From the NCBI GenBank assembly GCA_947374705.1, contig CANCDA010000057.1:1-12852 (forward strand): a DNA stretch of 12,852 nucleotides. Reading direction: 5' to 3'. Under the pieces are notes generated by a model. The model had not been told where the DNA came from, searched no databases, and saw nothing but the letters and a program-made list of their open reading frames with translations. This DNA is from Comamonadaceae bacterium (GTDB taxonomy: Bacteria; Pseudomonadota; Gammaproteobacteria; Burkholderiales; Burkholderiaceae_C). The translations under genes and the position numbers were made by a program. This document shows positions 7,630 to 12,852 of the stretch, piece by piece. The first letter of the stretch is position 1, and each line of letters opens with the position of its first letter.

Positions 7630-9315
7630 ATGTTGTCTGTTAAAAATGAACTGCTCGCTGCGCTAGGCGCGGCTTTGGAGCAACTCCTCCCCGGTAGGGG
7701 CGCTAAAGCCGCGTTTGAGTCGCCCAAAGTGGCGGCCCATGGCGACCTGGCCACCACAGCGGCCATGCAATTGGCCAAGCCCCTCAAACTTGCGCCCCGC
7801 CAAGTGGCCGAACAACTGCGTGAGGCCTTGCTGGCTGCCCCGGCTTTTGTGCTGTGGGTGGACGCGGTGGACATCGCCGGGCCGGGCTTTATCAACATCA
7901 AACTCAAGCCCGCGGCCAAGCAAGAAGTGGTGCGCGAGGTCTTGACTGCGGGCGCTCGCTTTGGCCAGCAGGCCGACACCGGGCGACGCATGCTGGTGGA
8001 GTTTGTCTCGGCCAACCCCACCGGCCCGCTGCACGTGGGCCACGGGCGGCAAGCGGCCCTGGGCGACGCGATTTGCAACCTGTTTCAGACCCAAGGTTGG
8101 AACGTGCACCGCGAGTTTTATTACAACGACGCCGGTGTGCAAATCGCCACCCTGGCCACCAGCACGCAAATGCGTGCCAAGGGCTTCAAGCCGGGGGACG
8201 CCGAGTGGCCTGAGAACGCCTACAACGGTGAGTACATCGCCGACATCGCGGCGGACTTCATGGCGGGTAAAACCGTACACGCCGACGACCGCGCCTTCAC
8301 CGCCTCGGGTGACGTGAACGACCTGGACGGCATGCGCCAGTTCGCCGTGGCCTATCTGCGCCACGAGCAAGACAAAGACCTACAGGCTTTCAACCTGAAG
8401 TTTGACCACTACTACCTTGAATCCAGCCTCTACACCAGTGGCCGCGTCGATGCTGCGGTGCAAAAGCTGCGCGAAGCAGGCAAGACCTATGAGCTGGACG
8501 GCGCGTTGTGGCTCAAGTCCACTGAGTACGGTGACGACAAAGACCGCGTCATGCGCAAGGGCGACGGCAGCTACACCTACTTTGTGCCCGACGTGGCCTA
8601 CCACATCACCAAGTGGGAGCGCGGCTTTGAGAAGGTCATCAACATTCAGGGCACCGACCATCACGGCACCATCGCGCGCGTGCGTGCGGGCTTGCAGGCG
8701 GCGGGCGTGGGCATCCCCGAGGGCTACCCCGACTACGTGCTGCACACCATGGTGCGTGTGGTGCGCGGCGGGGAAGAGGTCAAAATTTCAAAGCGCGCAG
8801 GCAGCTATGTGACGCTGCGCGATTTGATTGAGTGGACATCCAAAGACGCCGTGCGCTTTTTCCTACTCAGCCGCAAGCCCGACACCGAGTACACCTTCGA
8901 TGTCGATCTGGCCGTGCAAAAGAACAACGACAACCCGGTGTACTACGTGCAGTACGCCCATGCGCGTATTTGCTCGGTACTGGCGGCTTGGCAAGACAAA
9001 GACGGCGGCGACGTGGCCAGCTTGGCGCAGGTTGACCTGTCGCCACTGCAAAGCACACAGGCCCAATCGCTGATGCTGATGCTGGCCAAATACCCCGAAA
9101 TGTTGACCGCTGCGGCAGAAGACTTTGCCCCGCACGACGTGACGTTTTATTTGCGTGAACTGGCCGCCAGTTATCACAGCTACTACGATGCGGAGCGCAT
9201 TTTGGTGGACGATGTCGCGGTCAAGCAGGCGAGATTGGCCTTGGTACGCGCCACGGCGCAAGTGCTGCACAATGGCTTGGCCGTGCTGGGCGTGGACGCC
9301 CCGCAAAAAATGTAG
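7630..9315 (+). CDS. argS: Arginyl-tRNA synthetase
   Basis: Class Ia aminoacyl-tRNA synthetase that charges tRNA-Arg with arginine using ATP. At 561 residues it is a normal length. The N-terminal ArgRS add-on domain (about 1-115, with GDLATTAAMQLAK and GPGFINIKL) is followed by the Rossmann catalytic domain. That domain has the HIGH motif as HVGH (135-138) within FVSANPTGPLHVGHGR, then REFYYNDAG, and GTDHHGTIARV near 341-351. The KMSKS-equivalent is KISKRAG (385-391). The C-terminal DALR anticodon-binding domain (YVQYAHARICSVL onward) ends with the usual ALRVATAQVL-like helix and a terminal KM. The ATG at 7630 gives the family N-terminus, although no Shine-Dalgarno sequence is visible. TAAAAT at 7615-7620 is a possible -10 box, which would give a very short leader. 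It heads the run argS, SPOR protein, dsbA, J-like gene; the next start is only five bases after its stop. Confidence 0.98.
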   Translation: MLSVKNELLAALGAALEQLLPGRGAKAAFESPKVAAHGDLATTAAMQLAKPLKLAPRQVAEQLREALLAAPAFVLWVDAVDIAGPGFINIKLKPAAKQEVVREVLTAGARFGQQADTGRRMLVEFVSANPTGPLHVGHGRQAALGDAICNLFQTQGWNVHREFYYNDAGVQIATLATSTQMRAKGFKPGDAEWPENAYNGEYIADIAADFMAGKTVHADDRAFTASGDVNDLDGMRQFAVAYLRHEQDKDLQAFNLKFDHYYLESSLYTSGRVDAAVQKLREAGKTYELDGALWLKSTEYGDDKDRVMRKGDGSYTYFVPDVAYHITKWERGFEKVINIQGTDHHGTIARVRAGLQAAGVGIPEGYPDYVLHTMVRVVRGGEEVKISKRAGSYVTLRDLIEWTSKDAVRFFLLSRKPDTEYTFDVDLAVQKNNDNPVYYVQYAHARICSVLAAWQDKDGGDVASLAQVDLSPLQSTQAQSLMLMLAKYPEMLTAAAEDFAPHDVTFYLRELAASYHSYYDAERILVDDVAVKQARLALVRATAQVLHNGLAVLGVDAPQKM

Positions 9316-9320
9316 AAAGC

Positions 9321-9962
9321 ATGCGAATGACACAGCAAAACAATGATCAAAAAGGTGGAACCCTGTTGGGCTTCATCATCGGCGTGGTCGTCGGTTTGGG
9401 GGTGGCCTTGGCCGTGGCCGTGTACATCACCAAGGTGCCGATCCCTGCCTTTCTCAACAAAGGGCAAACGCGCACGGTGGACCAAGATGCCGCCGAGGCG
9501 CAGAAAAACAAAAACTGGGACCCCAACGCCCCGCTGTATGGCAAGAACCCAGCCAAGCCTGCGGCCCCGAGCCCCGCGTCGGTTGACGCGCCTGCGACAA
9601 CGCCTGCGGCTGTGCCCGCTGTCGCCCCGGTGTCTGCGGCAAACCCTGTCACCAAAGTTGAAATCAAACCCGCCGTCTCCGCCGATCCTCTGGGTGATCT
9701 GGCCAAAGCCAAAGCCGGTGCTGACCCGTTTAATTATTTTGTCCAAGCTGGGGCCTTTCGCACGTCTGAAGACGCGGAAAGCCAGCGCGCCAAACTCACT
9801 TTGAGTGGTATGGACGCCAAGGTGTCTGAGCGCGAGCAGTCCGGGCGCATGGTGTACCGCGTGCGCGTGGGCCCGTTTGACCGAAAAGAAGATGCCGAAA
9901 AAAGCAAGGCGAAAATGGACGCCACTGGTTTCGAAACCGCGTTGGTGCGGGTGCAGCGTTAA
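9321..9962 (+). CDS. SPOR-domain, FtsN-like single-pass membrane protein
   Basis: A 213-residue bitopic inner-membrane protein. A short cytoplasmic N-terminus (MRMTQQNNDQKGG) precedes one transmembrane segment (about 14-36, TLLGFIIGVVVGLGVALAVAV). A Pro/Ala-rich periplasmic linker follows (about 75-125). The C-terminal SPOR domain (about 137-212) has FVQAGAFRTSEDAESQRAKL and VYRVRVGPFDRKEDAEKSKAKM, the two halves of the fold that binds denuded septal peptidoglycan. The architecture matches FtsN and related divisome or envelope proteins, but sequence alone does not show that this is the essential FtsN. A second ATG at 9327 is an equally possible start; AGAAAG just upstream is a weak ribosome site. 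The gene follows argS with five bases between and precedes dsbA by 32, so it is probably cotranscribed with both. Confidence 0.9.
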   Translation: MRMTQQNNDQKGGTLLGFIIGVVVGLGVALAVAVYITKVPIPAFLNKGQTRTVDQDAAEAQKNKNWDPNAPLYGKNPAKPAAPSPASVDAPATTPAAVPAVAPVSAANPVTKVEIKPAVSADPLGDLAKAKAGADPFNYFVQAGAFRTSEDAESQRAKLTLSGMDAKVSEREQSGRMVYRVRVGPFDRKEDAEKSKAKMDATGFETALVRVQR

Positions 9963-9994
9963 CCCTGTTTTCTACCGATATGAAGGAGTGATGA

Positions 9995-10660
9995 ATGATC
10001 AAACGTCGTGAATTTTCTTGGACTAGCGGTGTTGCTCTGGCCGCAGGTTTGCTGGGTGGTTTGGGCCCTGTGTCTTTGGCCCAAGCGCAGGCGGGCGCGC
10101 CCAGTGCAGGTGTGGATTACCAGCGTCTGGACAAGCCCGTGGCGGTGGACACGCCCGCCGGCAAGATCGAGGTCATCGAGTTTTTCTGGTACAGCTGCCC
10201 GCACTGCAATGCCTTTGAGCCCACGCTGGAAGCCTGGATCAAACAAGCACCCAAAGATGTGGTCGTTAAGCGCGTGCCGGTAGGTTTCCGACCTGACTTT
10301 GCACCCCAGCAGCGCTTGTTTTACGCCATCGAAGCCATGGGCTTGGTGGACAAACTGCACGCCAAAGTGTTCCAAGCCATTCACGTGGAACGCCAGCGCC
10401 TGGACACACCCGAGGCCATTGCCGACTGGGTCGCCAAGCAGGGCGTGGACAAGGCCAAGTTCATGGAGCAGTTCAACTCCTTTTCTGTCGCCAGCAAGCA
10501 AAAGCGCGCCGTGCAGTTGCAAGATGCTTACCGTGTCGAAGGCGTCCCTGCTCTGGGCATTGCCGGGCGTTTTTACACCGACGGCACCTTGGGCAAGGGC
10601 ATGGAGCGCGCCTTGAAGGTGACCGAGCACTTGATTGACGAGGTGCGCAAGGGGCGTTGA
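9995..10660 (+). CDS. dsbA: Thiol:disulfide interchange protein DsbA/DsbL-type
   Basis: Periplasmic thiol oxidase that introduces disulfide bonds into exported proteins and is reoxidised by DsbB. The 221-residue product has a thioredoxin fold with an inserted helical domain. The active site is CPHC (C68-P69-H70-C71) in FFWYSCPHCNAFEP, identical to the dipeptide of E. coli DsbA. The cis-proline is in EGVPAL (P185), which is valine-preceded as in DsbA. The start is well set by AAGGAG at 9983-9988 with six-base spacing; an overlapping ATG at 9991 is out of frame. The signal peptide begins MIKRREFSW and has a Gly/Ala-rich core ending AQAQA near residue 33. It resembles a twin-arginine (Tat) signal more than a Sec one. 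The gene is 32 bases after the SPOR gene and 50 before the J-like gene. Confidence 0.94.
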   Translation: MIKRREFSWTSGVALAAGLLGGLGPVSLAQAQAGAPSAGVDYQRLDKPVAVDTPAGKIEVIEFFWYSCPHCNAFEPTLEAWIKQAPKDVVVKRVPVGFRPDFAPQQRLFYAIEAMGLVDKLHAKVFQAIHVERQRLDTPEAIADWVAKQGVDKAKFMEQFNSFSVASKQKRAVQLQDAYRVEGVPALGIAGRFYTDGTLGKGMERALKVTEHLIDEVRKGR

Positions 10661-10710
10661 CACAAGGCGCTATCCGGTCGAACGAGAATCAAATAAAAAA
10701 GGGAGGAATC

Positions 10711-11439
10711 ATGAAATCAGCGTACGTCGTTTTAGGCATACCGGGAAATGCCAGCACGCAAGAGGTCGAGGCGGCTTACCTCAAAAGTACCCAGTACTAT
10801 TCACGCGAACGCTTGGTCAAGGATGAATCGGCCCTGGCCAGGTTGGCGGAGATCAAAGAGGCCTACAAACTCCTGACCCATGCGGAGTTCAGGCAAGCGC
10901 ATGACCGAAAGCTCAGTGCCAGCGTGAATCGATCTGCCGTGGCCGCGCCACGTGTGGTGATGGTCGAGCAGGATGCCCCCTGGTTCAGCAAGCCACTACA
11001 GCTCATTGCACTCCTGGTGGTCATTTTGTTTGCCACCGGTGGCTACATGAGCTACTCGCGTCAACAAGTCAAAAAAGAGCAGGCTATTTTCGAGTTGGCG
11101 CAAAAAAAACTAGAGGCTGAGGCCGCACAAATCGTCCAAAAACAGCAAGAAAAAGCGGACGCAGATCGCGTGCGCATGGTGGCCGAGAGTGAACGCAAAG
11201 AACGACAGTTTCGAGCGGAAAGCAGCTATGTGGCAAGCCGTGCATCGGCGGTGTATTCCCAGCAAGAGGCGCAGGCCAATCGGCAAATGGAGAACGACCA
11301 ACGCAATGCACTACAGCAAGCGCGGGATGCCAAAAATGAGGAGCGTCAACGCATTTACGATGCGGAGAGACGCGTCGCCGCCGACAAGCAGCGCGTGCGC
11401 GAGCTTTGCTATCAAAACTACCGCAGACCCGATTGTTAA
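10711..11439 (+). CDS. Membrane-anchored J-domain-like protein with coiled coil (degenerate HPD)
   Basis: A 242-residue protein started at the ATG at 10711, which has GGAGG at 10702-10706; an upstream in-frame ATG at 10657 overlaps the dsbA stop and lacks a ribosome site. Residues 2-67 follow the J-domain pattern: YVVLGIPGNASTQEVEAAYL, then LAEIKEAYKLLTHAEFRQAHD. The HPD tripeptide needed to stimulate Hsp70 is replaced, with YSRER at about 30-34 where YHPDR is expected. A transmembrane segment lies at about 94-114 (LQLIALLVVILFATGGYMSY). A long charged coiled coil rich in Gln, Glu, Lys and Ala (about 116-230) follows, and the end RELCYQNYRRPDC carries two Cys (C233, C242). Function is unknown. 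It may be an adaptor or scaffold rather than a co-chaperone. If the C-terminus is periplasmic, its cysteines could be substrates of the neighbouring DsbA, but the basic residues after the membrane segment leave the topology open. Confidence 0.8.
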   Translation: MKSAYVVLGIPGNASTQEVEAAYLKSTQYYSRERLVKDESALARLAEIKEAYKLLTHAEFRQAHDRKLSASVNRSAVAAPRVVMVEQDAPWFSKPLQLIALLVVILFATGGYMSYSRQQVKKEQAIFELAQKKLEAEAAQIVQKQQEKADADRVRMVAESERKERQFRAESSYVASRASAVYSQQEAQANRQMENDQRNALQQARDAKNEERQRIYDAERRVAADKQRVRELCYQNYRRPDC

Positions 11440-11463
11440 AGTCGCTCCAAACTGCGTTTTAGA

Positions 11464-11487
11464 TGTCCACCTTTGGCGGATTTTTTT
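11464..11487 (+). terminator. Weak intrinsic terminator after the J-like gene
   Basis: A short hairpin TCCACC-TTT-GGCGGA (11466-11480) has one A-C mismatch in the stem and is followed directly by seven T residues (11481-11487). It lies 26 bases after the stop codon at 11439. The stem is small, so efficiency is doubtful. The position suits the end of the argS-to-J-like-gene transcript. Confidence 0.45.
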
Positions 11488-11504
11488 GGGGTGATGCTTG
11501 TTTG

Positions 11505-11535
11505 TTGCGATGAAATTGTGGGTCAACGGTACAAT
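11505..11535 (+). promoter_or_regulatory. Candidate promoter for lptA-lptB
   Basis: TACAAT at 11530-11535 matches the -10 consensus at 5/6. TTGCGA at 11505-11510 matches the -35 at 4/6, but the spacer is 19 bases, longer than ideal. Transcription would start near 11542, about 29 bases before the lptA ATG. The rest of the 131-base gap holds the hairpin and T-tract described separately, and no open frame. Confidence 0.4.
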
Positions 11536-11570
11536 CAAACGTAAGACCAAATAGCAAGATTCATGCCTTT

Positions 11571-12185
11571 ATGACCCCATCGGTTTTTCCGTTTATTTTC
11601 GCGTTGGCCTGCGCCCTGTCAGGCGCTGTGGCGCACGCTGAAAAAGCGGACAACAACAAGCCCATGAACATCGAGTCCGATGCGCTGCGCTATGACGACC
11701 TCAAGCAGGTCAGCGTGTTCACTGGACGAGTGGTGTTGACCAAGGGCAGCATCGTGATCCGGGGGGGCGTGGTGGCGGTGCGCCAGGATGCGCAGGGTTA
11801 TCAGTTTGGTGTGGTGACTGCGGAGCCGGGACATCTCGCGTTCTTTCGACAAAAGCGCGAAGGGGTGGACGAGTTTATTGAGGGCGAGGGTGAGACGATT
11901 GAATACGATGGCCGAGCTGACACAGTGAAGTTTTTAAAGAGCGCTCAAATGCGCCGCTTGCGAGGTGCGAGTCTGGCCGATGAGGTGACGGGCAGCACCA
12001 TTCTCTACAACAATGGCACGGATGTGTTCACGGTCGATGGCGGCGTGGCCCGTGGCCCCACAGACAAGAGCCGTGGCCGCGTGCGTGTGGTGTTGACGCC
12101 CAAACCCCAAGCCGACGCTAGTCCCGCAACGCCCAGCAGCACCCCGCTGCGTTCAAGCTCGACCCTGGGCGGGGAACGCCAGTGA
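11571..12185 (+). CDS. lptA: Lipopolysaccharide transport periplasmic protein LptA
   Basis: LptA forms the periplasmic bridge that carries lipopolysaccharide from the inner-membrane LptBFGC complex to LptDE in the outer membrane. The 204-residue product has a Sec signal peptide (MTPSVFPFIFALACALSGAVAHA, cleaved near residue 23). The OstA/LptA beta-jellyroll domain then runs from PMNIESDALRYDDLKQVSVFTGRV to about residue 175. It shows the characteristic KGSIVIRGGVVAVRQD and EGEGETIEYDGRADTVKFL strands and ends with TGSTILYNNGTDVFTVDGG. A Pro/Ser-rich tail of about 28 residues follows. The start is the only in-frame ATG near the signal peptide; an ATG at 11563 is out of frame, and the ribosome site is weak. 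The stop overlaps the lptB start (GTGA), showing translational coupling. Unusually for this pathway, lptC and kdsC are not immediately upstream. Confidence 0.93.
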   Translation: MTPSVFPFIFALACALSGAVAHAEKADNNKPMNIESDALRYDDLKQVSVFTGRVVLTKGSIVIRGGVVAVRQDAQGYQFGVVTAEPGHLAFFRQKREGVDEFIEGEGETIEYDGRADTVKFLKSAQMRRLRGASLADEVTGSTILYNNGTDVFTVDGGVARGPTDKSRGRVRVVLTPKPQADASPATPSSTPLRSSSTLGGERQ

Positions 12186-12852
12186 GCGCGGCGGATTGGA
12201 TACCCTCTGCGGCAGCAGAATCAGGCTTGCCCACAGCCCCTGATGGCGTCGTGTCGGTCAGCGAAAGCAAGCTGGAAGCGCTGAATTTAAAAAAATTCTA
12301 TGGCAGCCGCGAGGTGGTTAAAGACGTCTCGCTCACCGTGCGCAAAGGCGAGGTGGTGGGGCTGCTGGGCCCCAATGGCGCGGGCAAGACCACATCGTTT
12401 TACATGATCGTGGGCTTGGTTCGCGTCAGCGCCGGGGACATTCGCATCGACGGCCAACCCGTGGAGCACATGCCGATTCACCGGCGTGCGCGTCTGGGTC
12501 TGGGTTATCTGCCGCAAGAGGCGTCCATCTTTCGACGCCTCAATGTGCAGGACAACGTGCGCGCCGTGCTGGAGTTGCAACGTGACGACGCAGGCAAACC
12601 ACTGGGCAAGCCCGAGATTGAGCGGCGCTTAACCCAGCTCTTGCAAGATTTGCGTGTAGATCATTTGCGCGACTCGTCCGCCTTGGCGCTCTCGGGCGGT
12701 GAGCGGCGGCGCGTGGAGATTGCGCGTGCCTTGGCGACGCAGCCGCGCTTCATTTTGCTGGACGAACCCTTTGCCGGTATTGATCCGATTGCGGTGATCG
12801 AGATCCAACGCATCATCAACTTCCTCAAAGGGCGCGGCATTGGCGTGCTCAT
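12182..12852 (+). CDS. lptB: LPS export ABC transporter ATP-binding protein LptB (3' end outside window)
   Basis: Cytoplasmic ATPase of the LptBFGC exporter that powers LPS extraction from the inner membrane. The frame is open from the GTG at 12182, which overlaps the lptA stop by four bases, to the right edge; about 223 residues are visible. From that start, the Walker A GPNGAGKT lies at 63-70, followed by the Q-loop YLPQEASIFR, the signature LSGGERRRVEIARAL, and Walker B with catalytic Glu (FILLDEPFAGIDP). The sequence breaks off at GIGVLI, just before the expected switch-His segment. Compared with E. coli LptB (Walker A near residue 36), the N-terminus is about 27 residues longer, as VSAADWIPSAAAESG and more. 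A GTG at 12251 would give the usual length, but its upstream bases lack a ribosome site, while the overlapping start is preceded by GGGGAA. The start is therefore open; the identity is not. Confidence 0.95.
   Translation, partial: MSAADWIPSAAAESGLPTAPDGVVSVSESKLEALNLKKFYGSREVVKDVSLTVRKGEVVGLLGPNGAGKTTSFYMIVGLVRVSAGDIRIDGQPVEHMPIHRRARLGLGYLPQEASIFRRLNVQDNVRAVLELQRDDAGKPLGKPEIERRLTQLLQDLRVDHLRDSSALALSGGERRRVEIARALATQPRFILLDEPFAGIDPIAVIEIQRIINFLKGRGIGVL

Noticed and set aside
7515..8078. Upstream extension of the psiF-like gene into argS (310-residue frame)
   Set aside because: The signal peptide and a well-spaced GAGGA place the start at 7514; the added part is antisense to the conserved argS N-terminus and has no domain.
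7663..8370. 235-codon open frame antisense to argS
   Set aside because: No recognisable family and no ribosome site; it mirrors argS codon bias.
10657..10710. Upstream ATG start for the J-like gene
   Set aside because: It overlaps the dsbA stop without a ribosome site; the ATG at 10711 has GGAGG and begins right at the J-like helix.

Overview
This window is a chromosomal segment of a high-GC betaproteobacterium, most likely from the family Comamonadaceae (Rhodoferax/Polaromonas/Limnohabitans-like). That placement rests on recognised protein families, GC-rich codon use, a monomeric isocitrate dehydrogenase, an isolated Bug-type (TctC) solute receptor and many Ala/Pro-rich linkers. No alignment was run. 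I see no rRNA, tRNA, CRISPR array, insertion sequence or phage gene.

Layout, left to right. (1) The 3' two thirds of recG (DNA branch-migration helicase) runs in from the left edge. (2) icd encodes a monomeric NADP-dependent isocitrate dehydrogenase. (3) A minus-strand Bug/TctC periplasmic binding protein converges on icd; the 98-base gap holds a perfect inverted repeat. (4) An ACAD10/11-like acyl-CoA dehydrogenase diverges from the Bug gene and is followed by a LysR-type regulator whose start codon lies in a small palindrome. (5) A strong bidirectional hairpin terminator separates the regulator from a convergent minus-strand gene for a small secreted PsiF-like protein. (6) A plus-strand run follows: argS, a FtsN-like SPOR-domain protein, a DsbA-type thiol:disulfide oxidase with a twin-arginine-like signal, and a membrane protein with a degenerate J domain. 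The gaps are short, so this is probably one operon, ending at a weak hairpin/T-tract. (7) lptA and the 5' part of lptB, with overlapping stop and start codons, run off the right edge.

Functionally, most of the window is housekeeping: recombination and repair (RecG), the TCA cycle (Icd), translation (ArgS), envelope and division (SPOR protein, DsbA, LptA/LptB). The accessory part is the Bug receptor, acyl-CoA dehydrogenase and LysR cluster, which looks like a small regulated organic-acid or acyl-CoA catabolic locus of unknown substrate. I found no convincing new multi-gene system. The least explained element is the J-like membrane coiled-coil protein at 10711-11439, which lacks the HPD tripeptide. 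Smaller points of interest are the repeat structures at 3638-3671 and 6098-6116.
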